Under the pieces are notes generated by a model. The model had not been told where the DNA came from. It worked only from the letters and a program-made list of their open reading frames with translations, and did not search any database. Shown here one piece after another: positions 43,299 to 54,085 of a stretch of 64,000 nucleotides of DNA. The DNA is from Saccharothrix sp. S26 (lineage in GTDB: Bacteria; Actinomycetota; Actinomycetes; Mycobacteriales; Pseudonocardiaceae): assembly GCF_021390395.1 (NCBI RefSeq), contig NZ_JAJUWT010000007.1:286761-350760 (forward strand). The letters are read 5' to 3'. The position numbers and the translations under genes are program-made. Within the stretch, counting starts at the first letter, position 1; each line of letters starts with the position of its first letter.

Positions 43299-43314
43299 GT
43301 TAGGCCCGCCTAAC
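43299..43314. promoter_or_regulatory. GTTAGGC-CC-GCCTAAC dyad in nuo leader
   Basis: A perfect 7-bp inverted repeat with a 2-nt spacer, 15 nt after Rex site 2. It may bind another regulator or fold in the leader RNA. It only superficially resembles an iron-regulator (DtxR/IdeR) box. Confidence 0.5.
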
Positions 43315-43399
43315 CTCCGGAGGCCGCAAGAACACCCTTTAGGGTGCGCAACGGTCAGCGGTGCACCACCACCGTGACGCGAGGAAAGGACGACGGAGA

Positions 43400-43765
43400 G
43401 TGCTGGACCCTTACCTCCCCCTCGTATTGATGTTCGTCCTCGCCGGGGCCTTCGCGCTGTTCTCGGTGACGGCCGCGCCGTACATCGGCCCGCGCCGCTA
43501 CAACCGCGCGAAGCTCGACGCCTACGAGTGCGGCATCGAGCCGTCACCGCAACCCGTGGTGGGCGGCGGTCGCATGCCGGTCGCCTACTACCTCACGGCG
43601 ATGCTGTTCATCCTGTTCGACATCGAAATGGTGTTCCTCTACCCGTTCGCGGTCTCCGCGGACCGGCTCGGCCTGTTCGGCCTGGTGGAGATCGCACTGT
43701 TCGTCGCGACGGTCGGCTTCGCGTACGCCTACGTGTGGCGTCGCGGCGGCCTCGACTGGAACTGA
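43400..43765 (+). CDS. nuoA: NADH-quinone oxidoreductase subunit A
   Basis: Small membrane subunit at the junction of the peripheral and membrane arms of complex I. 121 residues, three hydrophobic segments, with the conserved loop [51 protein letters not shown] 43400 is preceded by GAGGAAAGGA. First gene of a gap-free 14-gene operon whose leader carries two Rex-type boxes. Confidence 0.96.
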   Translation: MLDPYLPLVLMFVLAGAFALFSVTAAPYIGPRRYNRAKLDAYECGIEPSPQPVVGGGRMPVAYYLTAMLFILFDIEMVFLYPFAVSADRLGLFGLVEIALFVATVGFAYAYVWRRGGLDWN

Positions 43766-43779
43766 GGGGGAAGATCGAA

Positions 43780-44328
43780 GTGGGTCTCGAAGAGAAGCTC
43801 CCGAACGGCATCCTGCTCGCCAGCGTGGAGAAGCTGGTCAACTGGACCCGCAAGTCCTCGCTGTGGCCCGCCACCTTCGGCCTGGCGTGCTGCGCGATCG
43901 AGATGATGACCACCGGCGGCCCGCGCTACGACCTCGCGCGGTTCGGCATGGAGGTCTTCCGCGCCTCGCCGCGCCAGGCCGACCTGATGATCGTCGCGGG
44001 GCGGGTGACCAACAAGATGGCGCCGGTCCTGCGGCAGATCTACGACCAGATGCCGGAGCCGCGCTGGGTGCTCGCCATGGGCGTGTGCGCCTCCAGCGGC
44101 GGCATGTTCAACAACTACGCGGTCGTGCAGGGCGTGGACCACGTCGTGCCGGTCGACATGTACCTGCCGGGCTGCCCGCCGCGGCCGGAGATGCTGATCG
44201 ACGCGATCCTCAAGATCCACGCGAAGATCATGGACGAGCCGCTGGGTGCGACCCGGGCCGCGGCGCTGGCCGAGTCGGGCCGCACCACGGACCTGATCCC
44301 GTCCTCCCAGCGCTTTGCGAAGAAGTGA
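43780..44328 (+). CDS. nuoB: NADH-quinone oxidoreductase subunit B
   Basis: Carries Fe-S cluster N2, the last cluster before menaquinone. 182 residues with cluster ligands C37 and C38 ([11 protein letters not shown]), C103 ([11 protein letters not shown]) and C132 (LPGCPPRPE). GTG 43780 follows GAGGGGG (43764-43770) by 9 nt. Confidence 0.97.
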   Translation: MGLEEKLPNGILLASVEKLVNWTRKSSLWPATFGLACCAIEMMTTGGPRYDLARFGMEVFRASPRQADLMIVAGRVTNKMAPVLRQIYDQMPEPRWVLAMGVCASSGGMFNNYAVVQGVDHVVPVDMYLPGCPPRPEMLIDAILKIHAKIMDEPLGATRAAALAESGRTTDLIPSSQRFAKK

Positions 44329-44334
44329 GCGGCA

Positions 44335-45135
44335 ATGCCAGATGAGACCAACGCCGGTCAGAACAGCGGCAAAGAGGTCGAGCAGGCCCCCGGCGCGGGC
44401 ACTCCCGGCAACGGCGAGGCGCTCAGCTCGGCGAGCATGAGCGAGGCCGAGCACGAGGAGCACCTCGCGCACGGCGGCGTGGTCGCGGGCAAGGCGCGGC
44501 AGGGCATGTTCGGCATCTCCGGCACCGGCGACACCTCCGGTTTCGGCGGCCTGCGGCTGCCCGCCCACGTCGCCGCGCCGTCCGAGCGGCCCTTCGGCGG
44601 CTGGTTCGACGAGGTCGCCGACGAGCTGCTGGGCGCCCTCCGGGAACGCGGCCTGCCCGCCGACACGGTCCAGCAGATCACCGTGGACCGCGGCGAGATC
44701 ACCTTCTACCTGCGCCGCGAGCACCTGGTCGACGTGGCCCGCATCCTGCGCGACGACCCGGCGCTGCGCTTCGAGCTGTGCAGCTCGGTGTCCGGTGTGG
44801 ACTACGGCGCCGACGCGCCGCAGCGGCTGCACTCGGTCTACCACCTGACGTCGATGACCTACCGCCGGCGCATCCGGCTGGAGGTCGCGGTCGACGTGGA
44901 CGACGCGCACATCCCCAGCGTGGTCTCGGTCTACCCGACCGCGGACTGGCAGGAGCGCGAGGCCTGGGACATGTTCGGCATCGTCTACGACGGCCACCCG
45001 GGGCTCACCCGGATCCTCATGCCGGACGACTGGGACGGCCACCCGCAGCGCAAGGACTACCCGCTCGGCGGCATCCCGGTGGAGTACAAGGGCGCGGAGA
45101 TCCCCCCGCCAGACCAGAGGCGGTCCTACTCATGA
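44335..45135 (+). CDS. nuoC: NADH-quinone oxidoreductase subunit C, with N-terminal extension
   Basis: A 266-residue subunit of the peripheral arm. The NuoC domain occupies about 95-260 ([79 protein letters not shown]). The first about 75 residues are a low-complexity Gly/Ala/Glu-rich extension containing [21 protein letters not shown], longer than in most bacteria but seen in actinobacteria. ATG 44335 lies 7 nt after nuoB. The stop overlaps nuoD. Confidence 0.95.
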   Translation: MPDETNAGQNSGKEVEQAPGAGTPGNGEALSSASMSEAEHEEHLAHGGVVAGKARQGMFGISGTGDTSGFGGLRLPAHVAAPSERPFGGWFDEVADELLGALRERGLPADTVQQITVDRGEITFYLRREHLVDVARILRDDPALRFELCSSVSGVDYGADAPQRLHSVYHLTSMTYRRRIRLEVAVDVDDAHIPSVVSVYPTADWQEREAWDMFGIVYDGHPGLTRILMPDDWDGHPQRKDYPLGGIPVEYKGAEIPPPDQRRSYS

Positions 45136-46535
45136 CCGAGCGTATTTCCGACGTGACCACCGGCACCGCCACCGACGGCGCCGGTCGGGACAGCGACTCC
45201 TACGAGGCCAACCGCACCACGTCGAACCCCGACGCGTACGCGGGTTCGCGCGAGACGACCGAGGGCACCGTCTACACGGTGACCGGCGGCGACTGGGACG
45301 AGGTGCTGGCCGAGGCCGCGGGTGACGAGCGCATCGTCATGAACCTGGGCCCGCAGCACCCCTCCACGCACGGCGTGCTGCGCCTGGTGCTGGAGCTGGA
45401 GGGCGAGACGGTCACCCAGGCCCGCAGCGTCATCGGCTACCTGCACACCGGCATCGAGAAGAACCTCGAGTACCGCAACTGGACCCAGGGCGTCACGTTC
45501 GTGACGCGCATGGACTACCTGGCCCCGCTGCACAACGAGGCCGCGTACTGCATGGCGGTCGAGAAGCTGCTCGGCGTCACCGTGCCGCAGCGGGCGCAGA
45601 CGATCCGCGTGCTGCTCATGGAGCTCAACCGGATCAGCTCGCACCTGGTGGCGCTGGCCACCGGCGGCATGGAGCTGGGCGCGCTGACCGGCATGACCGC
45701 GGGCTTCCGCGAGCGCGAAGAGGTCCTGCACCTGCTGGAGTTCCTGACCGGCCTGCGGATGAACCACGCGTTCATCCGGCCCGGCGGCCTGGCGCAGGAC
45801 CTGCCCGAGGGCGCGGAGCAGCGGATCAAGGACTTCATCGCGGTGATGGACTCCCGGCTGCCCGACTACGACAAGCTGCTCACCGGCCAGCCGATCTGGC
45901 GCAACCGCCTCGCGGGCATCGGCTACCTGCCGGTGGACGCGTGCCTCGCGCTGGGCATCACGGGTCCGATCCTGCGGTCCGCGGGCCTGCCGTGGGACCT
46001 GCGCAAGGTCGAGCCCTACAGCGGTTACGAGAACTACGAGTTCGACGTGCCCACGGCGAACGAGGCCGACTCGTTCGCCCGCTACCGGCTGCGGCTGGAG
46101 GAGATCCACCAGTCGCTGCGGATCGTCCGGCAGGCGGTGGACAACCTCACGCCCGGCCCGGTCATGGTGGAGGACGCCAAGATCGCGTGGCCCGCGCAGC
46201 TGACCATCGGCTCGGACGGCATGGGCAACTCGCTGGAGCACGTCCGCAAGATCATGGGCCAGTCCATGGAGTCCCTGATCCACCACTTCAAGCTGGTGAC
46301 CGAGGGCTTCGCGGTGCCGCCGGGCCAGGTGTACGTGCCGATCGAGTCGCCGCGCGGCGAGCTGGGCTACCACATCGTCTCCGACGGCGGCACCCGGCCG
46401 ATGCGCGTGCACGTGCGCGAACCCAGCTTCGTGAACCTCCAGTCGATGCCCGCGATGTGCGAGGGCGGCATGGTCGCCGACGTCATCGCGTCGGTGGCCT
46501 CTATCGACCCGGTGATGGGTGGTTGTGACCGATGA
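45132..46535 (+). CDS. nuoD: NADH-quinone oxidoreductase subunit D
   Basis: The 49-kDa subunit (467 residues), which with NuoB forms the quinone-binding site. Conserved blocks: [74 protein letters not shown] and [17 protein letters not shown] polar extension of about 65 residues precedes the domain. ATG 45132 overlaps nuoC (ATGA), and nuoE overlaps its end. Confidence 0.97.
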   Translation: MTERISDVTTGTATDGAGRDSDSYEANRTTSNPDAYAGSRETTEGTVYTVTGGDWDEVLAEAAGDERIVMNLGPQHPSTHGVLRLVLELEGETVTQARSVIGYLHTGIEKNLEYRNWTQGVTFVTRMDYLAPLHNEAAYCMAVEKLLGVTVPQRAQTIRVLLMELNRISSHLVALATGGMELGALTGMTAGFREREEVLHLLEFLTGLRMNHAFIRPGGLAQDLPEGAEQRIKDFIAVMDSRLPDYDKLLTGQPIWRNRLAGIGYLPVDACLALGITGPILRSAGLPWDLRKVEPYSGYENYEFDVPTANEADSFARYRLRLEEIHQSLRIVRQAVDNLTPGPVMVEDAKIAWPAQLTIGSDGMGNSLEHVRKIMGQSMESLIHHFKLVTEGFAVPPGQVYVPIESPRGELGYHIVSDGGTRPMRVHVREPSFVNLQSMPAMCEGGMVADVIASVASIDPVMGGCDR

Positions 46536-47317
46536 GCACTTCCGAAGAGGTCTACGAGGCCTCCGCGCTCGACCCCGTCGAGACTCGGCGGCTGGTGACG
46601 GAGAACGTCGCCGACACCGGTGTGTTCGACCAGTCGATCGTGGACAAGGCGCGGGCGATCATCGCGCGCTACCCGCAGTCCCGGTCGGCGCTGCTGCCGA
46701 TGCTGCACCTGGTGCAGTCGGTCGAGGGGTACGTCAGCCAGGCCGGCATCACGTTCTGCGCCGACCAGCTCGACCTGACCAACGCCGAGGTCAGCGCGGT
46801 CGCGACGTTCTACACCATGTACAAGCGCCGCCCGTGCGGTGAGCACCTGGTGAGCGTCTGCACGAACACGCTGTGCGCCGCGCTCGGCGGTGACGCGATC
46901 TACGCCAAGCTCAAGGACCACCTGGGCGTGGGCCACGAGGAGACCGCGGGCGAGCCGGGCACGCCGGGCTCGATCACGCTGGAGCACGCCGAGTGCCTGG
47001 CGGCCTGCGACCTCGGCCCGGTGTTGCAGGTCAACTACGAGTACTTCGACAACCAGACGCCCGAGGGCGCGCTGGAGCTGGTGAAGTCCTTGCAGGTGGG
47101 GGAGAAGCCCCACCCGACGCGGGGTGCGCCGCTGACCGACTTCCGCCAGGCCGAGCTGCAACTGGCCGGGTTCTTCGAGGGCCGGGAGGCGGACCTGGAC
47201 GGCCCGTCGGCCGCGCCGGAGACGGTGCGCGGGGCCAAGATCGCCGCGGAACGCGGTTGGACCGCGCCGGCCATGCCGGACAACGCGGAGTTCCCGCCGC
47301 TGCCGGAGAAGAAGTAG
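46532..47317 (+). CDS. nuoE: NADH-quinone oxidoreductase subunit E
   Basis: A thioredoxin-fold 2Fe-2S subunit of the NADH-oxidising module. Cluster ligands C110 and C115 ([14 protein letters not shown]) and C155 and C159 ([12 protein letters not shown]). 261 residues; the C-terminal about 75 residues ([43 protein letters not shown]) extend beyond the usual domain, as in other actinobacteria. ATG 46532 overlaps nuoD (ATGA). Confidence 0.96.
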   Translation: MSTSEEVYEASALDPVETRRLVTENVADTGVFDQSIVDKARAIIARYPQSRSALLPMLHLVQSVEGYVSQAGITFCADQLDLTNAEVSAVATFYTMYKRRPCGEHLVSVCTNTLCAALGGDAIYAKLKDHLGVGHEETAGEPGTPGSITLEHAECLAACDLGPVLQVNYEYFDNQTPEGALELVKSLQVGEKPHPTRGAPLTDFRQAELQLAGFFEGREADLDGPSAAPETVRGAKIAAERGWTAPAMPDNAEFPPLPEKK

Positions 47318-47331
47318 GTAGGGGAGCCGAC

Positions 47332-48612
47332 GTGGTCGACAAGCTAACTCCCGTCCTCACCAAGCGCTGGCTGTCACCGCGCTCGTGGACGCTGAAGACC
47401 TACGAGCAGCTGGAGGGGTACACGGCGCTGCGCAAGGCGCTCAAGGCCCACCCGGACCAGCTGATCCAGCAGTGCAAGGACTCCGGGCTGCGCGGCCGCG
47501 GCGGCGCGGGCTTCCCGACCGGCATGAAGTGGGGCTTCATCCCGCAGAACGACGGCAAGCCGCACTACCTCGTCATCAACGCCGACGAGGGCGAGCCGGG
47601 CACCTGCAAGGACATCCCGCTGATGATGGCGGACCCGCACTCGCTGATCGAGGGCATCATCATCACCTCGTACGCGATCCGGGCGAACTTCGCCGCGATC
47701 TACGTGCGCGGCGAGGTGCTGCACGTGATCCGGCGGTTGCACGCGGCCGTGCGCGAGGCGTACGAGGCGGGCTACCTGGGCAAGGACATCCTCGGCTCGG
47801 GCTTCGACCTCGACGTGGTCGTGCACGCGGGCGCGGGCGCCTACATCTGCGGCGAGGAGACGGCGCTGCTGGACTCGCTGGAGGGCAAGCGCGGCCAGCC
47901 CCGGCTCAAGCCGCCGTTCCCGGCGACCGCCGGCCTGTACGCCTCGCCGACCGTGGTGAACAACGTCGAGACGATCGCCAGCGTGCCCTACATCGTCAAC
48001 GGCGGCGCGGACTGGTTCCGCACCATGGGCCGCGAGCGCTCGCCGGGCCCGAAGATCTTCTCGCTGTCCGGCCACGTCGAGCGCCCCGGCCAGTACGAGG
48101 CCCCGATGGGCGTCACGCTGCGCGAGCTGCTCGACCTCGCGGGCGGCATGAAGGACGGCATCCCGCTGAAGTTCTGGACGCCGGGCGGCTCGTCCACCCC
48201 GCTGTTCACCGCCGACCACCTGGACGTGCCGCTGGACTTCGAGGGCGCGGCCGAGGCCGGTTCGATGCTGGGCACCACCGCGTTGCAGATCTTCAACGAG
48301 ACGGTGTCCGTGCCGTGGGCGGTCATGAAGTGGACCGAGTTCTACAAGCACGAGTCGTGCGGCAAGTGCACGCCGTGCCGCGAGGGCACCTACTGGCTGG
48401 TCCAGATCCTGCAGCGGATGGTGCGCGGCGAGGGCACGGCGTCCGACATCGACACGCTGCTGGACGTCTGCGACAACATCCTGGGCCGCTCGTTCTGCGC
48501 CCTCGGTGACGGCGCGGTCAGCCCGATCACCAGCGGCATCAAGTACTTCAAGCACGAGTTCCTGGCCTTGTGCGACCAGAACTCACAGGTCCTGGCTGGA
48601 GCTAGCGCATGA
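47332..48612 (+). CDS. nuoF: NADH-quinone oxidoreductase subunit F
   Basis: The NADH- and FMN-binding 51-kDa subunit (426 residues). NADH/FMN motifs [30 protein letters not shown] and [19 protein letters not shown]. The 4Fe-4S ligands are C343, C346 and C349 ([12 protein letters not shown]) and C389. GTG 47332 follows GGGGAG (47321-47326). Overlaps nuoG by 4 nt. Confidence 0.97.
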   Translation: MVDKLTPVLTKRWLSPRSWTLKTYEQLEGYTALRKALKAHPDQLIQQCKDSGLRGRGGAGFPTGMKWGFIPQNDGKPHYLVINADEGEPGTCKDIPLMMADPHSLIEGIIITSYAIRANFAAIYVRGEVLHVIRRLHAAVREAYEAGYLGKDILGSGFDLDVVVHAGAGAYICGEETALLDSLEGKRGQPRLKPPFPATAGLYASPTVVNNVETIASVPYIVNGGADWFRTMGRERSPGPKIFSLSGHVERPGQYEAPMGVTLRELLDLAGGMKDGIPLKFWTPGGSSTPLFTADHLDVPLDFEGAAEAGSMLGTTALQIFNETVSVPWAVMKWTEFYKHESCGKCTPCREGTYWLVQILQRMVRGEGTASDIDTLLDVCDNILGRSFCALGDGAVSPITSGIKYFKHEFLALCDQNSQVLAGASA

Positions 48613-51059
48613 CGATCGCGCCTGAACAGAAGGCCGAGCTGGTGGTCCCCGAGGGCCACGTCAAGCTCGTCATCGACGGCCTGGAGGTCGTCGCGCCCAA
48701 GGGCGAGCTGCTGATCCGCACCGCGGAGCGGCTGGGCATCGTCGTGCCGCGCTTCTGCGACCACCCGCTGCTGGAGCCCGCGGGCGCCTGCCGGCAGTGC
48801 CTGGTCGAGGTGGAGATGGGCGGGCGGCCGATGCCGAAGCCGCAGGCCTCCTGCACCATGACCGTCGCCGACGGCATGGTGGTCAAGACCCAGCTGACCT
48901 CGCCGGTGGCGGACAAGGCGCAGCAAGGCGTGATGGAGCTGCTGCTCATCAACCACCCGCTGGACTGCCCGATCTGCGACAAGGGCGGCGAGTGCCCGTT
49001 GCAGAACCAGGCGCTGGCGCACGGCCGCGCGGACTCCCGGTTCCACGAGCACAAGCGGACGTTCCCGAAGCCGATCCCGATCTCGACGCAGGTGCTGCTG
49101 GACCGCGAGCGGTGCGTGCTGTGCCAGCGCTGCACGCGGTTCTCCGCGCAGATCGCCGGCGACCCGTTCATCGAGCTGCTGGAGCGCGGCGCGCAGCAGC
49201 AGATCGGCGTGGCGCAGGAGAAGCCGTTCCAGTCGTACTTCTCCGGCAACACCATCCAGATCTGCCCGGTGGGCGCGCTGACCAGCGCCGCGTACCGGTT
49301 CCGCGCCCGGCCGTTCGACCTGGTGTCGACCCCCGGCGTGTGCGAGCACTGCGCGTCCGGGTGCGCCACCCGCACCGACTGGCGGCGCGGCAAGGTGCAG
49401 CGCCGGCTGGCGGGCGACGACCCGCAGGTCAACGAGGAGTGGACCTGCGACAAGGGCCGCTTCGCCTTCACCTACGCGACCGCGGGCGACCGCATCCGCC
49501 GCCCGCTGGTGCGCGACGAGGCCAGCGGCGAGCTGCGCGAGTCGTCGTGGACCGAGGCGTTGCAGTACGCCGCCGAGGGCCTGGCGAAGGCGCGTGACGG
49601 CAAGGGCGTCGGCGTGCTGGCCGGTGGCCGCCTCACCGTCGAGGACGCCTACGCGTACTCGAAGTTCGCCCGGATCGCGCTGCGCACCAACGACGTCGAC
49701 TTCCGCGCCCGCGCCCACTCGGCGGAGGAGCTGGAGTTCCTGACCAGCGCGGTCCTCGGCACGAACCCCGACAACGGTGGCGTCACGTACGCGGGCATCG
49801 AGTCCGCGCCCGCCGCGCTGCTGGTCGCGTTCGAGCCGGAGGAGGAGTCGCCGATCGTGTTCCTGCGGCTGCGCAAGGCGGCCCGCAAGAACCGGACGAA
49901 GGTCTACCACCTGGGCCAGTTCACGACGCCCGCGGTGGAGAAGACCAACGGCGTGCTGCTCGCGTGCGTGCCGGGCCAGGAGCCGTCGGCGCTCAACGCG
50001 CTGCCGGAGCACGCGGCCGACGTGGTCGAGGAGCTGGCCAAGCCCGGTTCGGTGATCCTGGTCGGCGAACGCGCCGCCGAGGTGCCCGGCCTGTTCTCCG
50101 CGGTCGCCGCGCTGGCCGAGCGGACGGGCGCGAAGGTGGCCTGGATCCCGCGCCGCGCCGGCGAGCGCGGTGCGCTGGAGGCGGGCCTGCTGCCGACGTT
50201 GCTGCCGGGTGGCCGCCTGGTGGGCGACGAGGCCGCCCGGGCCGAGGTCGAGCAGGCGTGGGGCCTGGCGGCGGGCGCGCTGCCCGTGAAGCCGGGCCGG
50301 GACACCGCGGGCATCCTGACCGCCGCCGCGAGCGGTGGGCTGGACGCGCTGGTGGTCGGCGGCGTCGACCCGTTCGACCTGCCGGACCCGGAGCTGGCCG
50401 AGCGCGCGCTGGACTTCACCGGTTTCGTGGTCAGCCTGGAGCTGCGGCACAGCGCGGTCACCGCGCACGCCGACGTGGTGCTCCCGGTCGCGCCCGCGGT
50501 CGAGAAGTCGGGCACCTACCTGAACTGGGAAGGCCGCCCGCGTGCCTTCGCCACCACGCTGGAGGGCACCGGCGCGCTGCCGGACGGCCGGGTGCTCGAC
50601 ACTCTGGCCGTGGAGATGGACGCGGACCTGTTCACCCAGACCCCGGCCGCCGCGGCGGCCGACCTGGCGCGGCTCGGTTCCGCGACGGTCACGGCGTCCG
50701 CGCCGACCGTCCCCGCGCCGCTGCTGACCCAGCCGAAGGCCGGGCAGGTCGTGCTGGCGACCTGGCGCAGGCTGCTGGACAACGGCTCGTTGCAGGACGA
50801 CGAGCCGAACCTGGCGGGCACCGCGCGCCCGGTGGTGGCCAAGCTGTCCGCCGCCACCGCCGCGCACCTGGGTGTCGAACTCGGTGCCGAGATCACCGTC
50901 TCCACCGATCGGGGCGAGGTGGTGCTGCCCGTCGAGGCGGCCGACCTGCCCGACGGCGTCGTGTGGCTGCCCGGCAACTCGGGCCCGGTCACCGTGCGGC
51001 GCAACCTCGTCGCCGGCCACGGTTCCCTGGTGGCCGTCTCTAGCGGAGGCAAGGCATGA
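48609..51059 (+). CDS. nuoG: NADH-quinone oxidoreductase subunit G
   Basis: The large iron-sulfur subunit (816 residues). N-terminal 2Fe-2S ligands C50, C61, C64, C82; the H-x3-C-type cluster [17 protein letters not shown] (H116, C120, C123, C129); a further 4Fe-4S set around CVLCQRC and CPVGA; and the extra N7 cluster CEHCASGC with C280, present in E. coli- and actinobacteria-type enzymes. The rest is a degenerate molybdopterin-oxidoreductase fold. It overlaps nuoF and nuoH by 4 nt each. Confidence 0.97.
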   Translation: MTIAPEQKAELVVPEGHVKLVIDGLEVVAPKGELLIRTAERLGIVVPRFCDHPLLEPAGACRQCLVEVEMGGRPMPKPQASCTMTVADGMVVKTQLTSPVADKAQQGVMELLLINHPLDCPICDKGGECPLQNQALAHGRADSRFHEHKRTFPKPIPISTQVLLDRERCVLCQRCTRFSAQIAGDPFIELLERGAQQQIGVAQEKPFQSYFSGNTIQICPVGALTSAAYRFRARPFDLVSTPGVCEHCASGCATRTDWRRGKVQRRLAGDDPQVNEEWTCDKGRFAFTYATAGDRIRRPLVRDEASGELRESSWTEALQYAAEGLAKARDGKGVGVLAGGRLTVEDAYAYSKFARIALRTNDVDFRARAHSAEELEFLTSAVLGTNPDNGGVTYAGIESAPAALLVAFEPEEESPIVFLRLRKAARKNRTKVYHLGQFTTPAVEKTNGVLLACVPGQEPSALNALPEHAADVVEELAKPGSVILVGERAAEVPGLFSAVAALAERTGAKVAWIPRRAGERGALEAGLLPTLLPGGRLVGDEAARAEVEQAWGLAAGALPVKPGRDTAGILTAAASGGLDALVVGGVDPFDLPDPELAERALDFTGFVVSLELRHSAVTAHADVVLPVAPAVEKSGTYLNWEGRPRAFATTLEGTGALPDGRVLDTLAVEMDADLFTQTPAAAAADLARLGSATVTASAPTVPAPLLTQPKAGQVVLATWRRLLDNGSLQDDEPNLAGTARPVVAKLSAATAAHLGVELGAEITVSTDRGEVVLPVEAADLPDGVVWLPGNSGPVTVRRNLVAGHGSLVAVSSGGKA

Positions 51060-52387
51060 GCACGGCAGAACTCCTCGCCGACGATCCGCTCTGGCTGATC
51101 ATCGTCAAGGTCGTGGCGATCTTCGCGTTCCTCGTGGTCATGACGCTGTTCATGATCAACTGGGAGCGCAAGGTCGTGGCCCGGATGCAGCAGCGCCCGG
51201 GACCGAACCGGGTCGGCCCCGGCGGGTGGCTGCAGTCCCTCGCCGACGGCCTCAAGCTCGCGTTCAAGGAGGACATCCGCCCGGTCCTGGCCGACAAGTG
51301 GGTGTTCTTCCTCGCGCCGGTGATCTCCACGATCCCCGCGTTCGTCGCCTTCTCCGTCATCCCGATCGGCGGCGAGGTCTCGATCTTCGGCGAGCGCACC
51401 GCGCTCCAGCTCGTCGACCTGCCGGTCGGCGTGCTGGTGGTGCTGGCCTGCTCCTCGCTCGGCGTGTACGGCATCGTGCTGTCGGGCTGGGCGTCCGGCT
51501 CGCCGTACCCGCTGCTGGGCGCGCTGCGCTCGGCCGCGCAGGTGATCTCCTACGAGATCGCGATGGGCCTGTCGATCATCGCGGTCGTCATGCACTCGCA
51601 CTCGCTGTCCACCTCCGACATCGTCGAGGCGCAGAGCAGCGGCTGGTACTTCTACCTGCTGCCGGTCAGCTTCCTGATCTACGTGTGCTCGATGGTCGGC
51701 GAGACCAACCGCGCGCCGTTCGACCTCCCCGAGGCCGAGTCGGAGCTGGTCGGCGGCTTCCACACCGAGTACAGCTCGCTGAAGTTCGCGCTGTTCTTCC
51801 TCGCCGAGTACGTCAACATGGTGACCGTCTCGGCGCTGGCCACCACCCTGTTCCTGGGCGGCTGGCGGTTCCCGTTCGTCGGCGACGACCACCTGCTCAA
51901 CAGCGGCTGGTTCGGCCTGCTGTGGTTCGTGCTCAAGACGCTGGGCTTCCTGTTCCTGTTCATCTGGCTGCGCGGCACGCTGCCCCGCCTGCGCTACGAC
52001 CAGTTCATGCGGCTGGGCTGGAAGTTCCTGGTCCCGATCGCGCTGGTCTGGTTCGTCGCGGTGGCCTTCGCGCGCTACCTGCGCCAGGAGTGGGAGTCCG
52101 CGGGCGGGCTGGACACCAGCACGGCGCTGATCGTGATCGGCGCGTTCCTCGCGGTGGTGCTGGTGATCGCGTTCCTGCTGCCGGACAAGCGCGAGCAGCA
52201 CGACCCCGACGCCGTGCCGGTCACCGGCGGCGGCTTCCCCGTGCCGCCGCTGGACCTCAAGGTGCCCAAGGCGCCGCCGCGCAGGCAGGTCCGGGTGGCC
52301 GAGCTGCCCGGCGCCGACGACCAGACGCAGGAACCGGCAGCGGTACCCGCAGCTTCACACAAGGAGGCCAGCGATGGGCGTGTTTGA
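51056..52387 (+). CDS. nuoH: NADH-quinone oxidoreductase subunit H
   Basis: Membrane subunit (443 residues) forming most of the quinone channel. Conserved [43 protein letters not shown], the acidic [27 protein letters not shown] loop and [20 protein letters not shown]. About eight helices. The C-terminal about 60 residues form a soluble Pro-rich tail extending into the nuoI start; the Shine-Dalgarno AAGGAGG of nuoI is inside this gene. Confidence 0.97.
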   Translation: MSTAELLADDPLWLIIVKVVAIFAFLVVMTLFMINWERKVVARMQQRPGPNRVGPGGWLQSLADGLKLAFKEDIRPVLADKWVFFLAPVISTIPAFVAFSVIPIGGEVSIFGERTALQLVDLPVGVLVVLACSSLGVYGIVLSGWASGSPYPLLGALRSAAQVISYEIAMGLSIIAVVMHSHSLSTSDIVEAQSSGWYFYLLPVSFLIYVCSMVGETNRAPFDLPEAESELVGGFHTEYSSLKFALFFLAEYVNMVTVSALATTLFLGGWRFPFVGDDHLLNSGWFGLLWFVLKTLGFLFLFIWLRGTLPRLRYDQFMRLGWKFLVPIALVWFVAVAFARYLRQEWESAGGLDTSTALIVIGAFLAVVLVIAFLLPDKREQHDPDAVPVTGGGFPVPPLDLKVPKAPPRRQVRVAELPGADDQTQEPAAVPAASHKEASDGRV

Positions 52388-52940
52388 TCCCGTCAAGGGC
52401 TTCGGCGTCACCTTCGGCACGATGTTCAAGAAGGTCGTCACCGAGGAGTACCCCGAGGTCAAGAAGGTCACCGCGCCGCGGTTCCACGGCCGCCACCAGC
52501 TCAACCGGCACCCGGACGGGCTGGAGAAGTGCGTCGGCTGCGAGCTGTGCGCGTGGGCGTGCCCGGCGGACGCGATCTTCGTCGAGGGCGGCGACAACAC
52601 CGAGGAGGAGCGCTACTCCCCGGGTGAGCGCTACGGCAAGGACTACCAGATCAACTACCTGCGGTGCATCGGCTGCGGCCTGTGCATCGAGGCGTGCCCG
52701 ACCCGCTCGCTCACCATGACCAACGAGTACGAGCTGGCCGACGACAACCGGCAGAAGCTGATCTTCACCAAGGAGGACCTGCTCGCGCCCCTGCTGTCCG
52801 GCATGGAGCAGCCGCCGCACCCGATGCGGTTGGGCGAGAACGAGCAGGACTACTACGTGAACGGCCCGAAGCTGGCCCGCGAGGCGGGCGTGCCCGCCGG
52901 CGCGATCGTCGAGACCGGGCCCGAGGAGGCGGGCAAGTGA
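52374..52940 (+). CDS. nuoI: NADH-quinone oxidoreductase subunit I
   Basis: A bacterial-ferredoxin-like subunit (188 residues) carrying clusters N6a and N6b through [12 protein letters not shown] and [15 protein letters not shown] 52374 overlaps nuoH by 14 nt and is preceded by AAGGAGG at 52361-52367. The acidic C-terminus overlaps nuoJ by 4 nt (GTGA). Confidence 0.97.
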   Translation: MGVFDPVKGFGVTFGTMFKKVVTEEYPEVKKVTAPRFHGRHQLNRHPDGLEKCVGCELCAWACPADAIFVEGGDNTEEERYSPGERYGKDYQINYLRCIGCGLCIEACPTRSLTMTNEYELADDNRQKLIFTKEDLLAPLLSGMEQPPHPMRLGENEQDYYVNGPKLAREAGVPAGAIVETGPEEAGK

Positions 52941-53779
52941 GCCTCTCGTTCCTGCTCCAGCAGCCCGACGAGGTCCAGCGCGTGGTCGACACCGTCACCA
53001 CCGGCGAGGCGGTCGCGTTCTGGATCCTGGGTCCGCTGGCCCTCGCCGGCGCGCTGGGCATGCTGTTCGCGCGCAACGCCGTGCACTCGGCGTTGTGGCT
53101 GGTGCTCACCATGCTCAGCCTCGGCGTGCTCTACATGGTCCAGCAGGCGCCGTTCCTCGGCTTCGTGCAGATCATCGTCTACACCGGCGCGATCATGATG
53201 CTGTTCCTGTTCGTGCTGATGCTGGTCGGCCGGGACAGCTCCGACTCGGTGGTCGAGGTGCTGCGCGGCCAGCGGCTCGCCGCGGCGGTCATCGGCGTCG
53301 GCTTCGCGGGCCTCGTGGTCGCCTCGGTCGCCCGCGCGCTGACCGACGTGGAGCCCGCGGGCCTGGCGCAGCAGAACACGCAGAACGGCGGCAACGTCGC
53401 CAACATCGGCGAGGCGCTGTTCACCGACTACCTGTTCCCGTTCGAGCTGACGTCGGCGCTGCTGATCACCGCGGCCGTCGGCGCGATGGTGCTCGCGTTC
53501 ACCTCGCGCACCGGCAAGGACGCCAAGAAGACCCAGCGCCAGCTGGTCGAGGAGCGCTTCCGCGGCGACCGCCCCGGCTCGCTGCCCGGCCCCGGCGTGT
53601 TCGCCACCGCCAACTCGGTGGCCACCCCCGCCCTGCTCCCGGACGGTTCGGTGGCGCCCGAGTCGCTGTCCGAGCTGATCGAGACGACCGCCAGGGAAAC
53701 TCTCGAGGACGACGTCGCGGAGGTGTCCGGCACCGGGCACCAGCCCGACGCGCACGCGCTCAAGGGAGAGTCGTCGTGA
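52937..53779 (+). CDS. nuoJ: NADH-quinone oxidoreductase subunit J
   Basis: Membrane-arm subunit (280 residues) with five hydrophobic segments; the conserved [24 protein letters not shown] helix is clear. A long soluble C-terminus (about 90 residues, [18 protein letters not shown]... ) exceeds that of E. coli NuoJ. GTG 52937 overlaps nuoI; the stop overlaps nuoK. Confidence 0.95.
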   Translation: MSLSFLLQQPDEVQRVVDTVTTGEAVAFWILGPLALAGALGMLFARNAVHSALWLVLTMLSLGVLYMVQQAPFLGFVQIIVYTGAIMMLFLFVLMLVGRDSSDSVVEVLRGQRLAAAVIGVGFAGLVVASVARALTDVEPAGLAQQNTQNGGNVANIGEALFTDYLFPFELTSALLITAAVGAMVLAFTSRTGKDAKKTQRQLVEERFRGDRPGSLPGPGVFATANSVATPALLPDGSVAPESLSELIETTARETLEDDVAEVSGTGHQPDAHALKGESS

Positions 53780-54075
53780 CCCCTACGTACTACCTGCTGC
53801 TGTCCGCGCTGCTGTTCAGCCTCGGCGCGGTCGGCGTGCTGGTGCGGCGCAACGCCATCGTGGTGTTCATGTGCGTGGAGCTGATGCTCAACGCGGTGAA
53901 CCTCAGCCTGGTCACGTTCGCCCGCATCAACGGCGGGCTGGACGGCCAGGTGATGGCGTTCTTCGTGATGGTCGTCGCGGCGGCCGAGGTCGTGGTCGGT
54001 CTGACGATCATCATGGCGATCTTCAAGACGCGTCGCTCGGCCTCGGTCGACGACTCCAACCTGCTGAAGTACTGA
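53776..54075 (+). CDS. nuoK: NADH-quinone oxidoreductase subunit K
   Basis: A 99-residue three-helix subunit of the proton-translocating arm. The membrane-embedded glutamates are present: [14 protein letters not shown] and the second in [21 protein letters not shown] 53776 overlaps nuoJ (GTGA). Confidence 0.96.
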   Translation: MTPTYYLLLSALLFSLGAVGVLVRRNAIVVFMCVELMLNAVNLSLVTFARINGGLDGQVMAFFVMVVAAAEVVVGLTIIMAIFKTRRSASVDDSNLLKY

Positions 54076-54085
54076 GAGGTCGACG

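Noticed and set aside
43299..43318. DtxR/IdeR iron box upstream of nuoA
   Set aside because: TTAGG and CCTAA are present but only 4 nt apart; the 19-bp IdeR consensus needs a 9-nt centre with TTAGGCTAA-like sequence.
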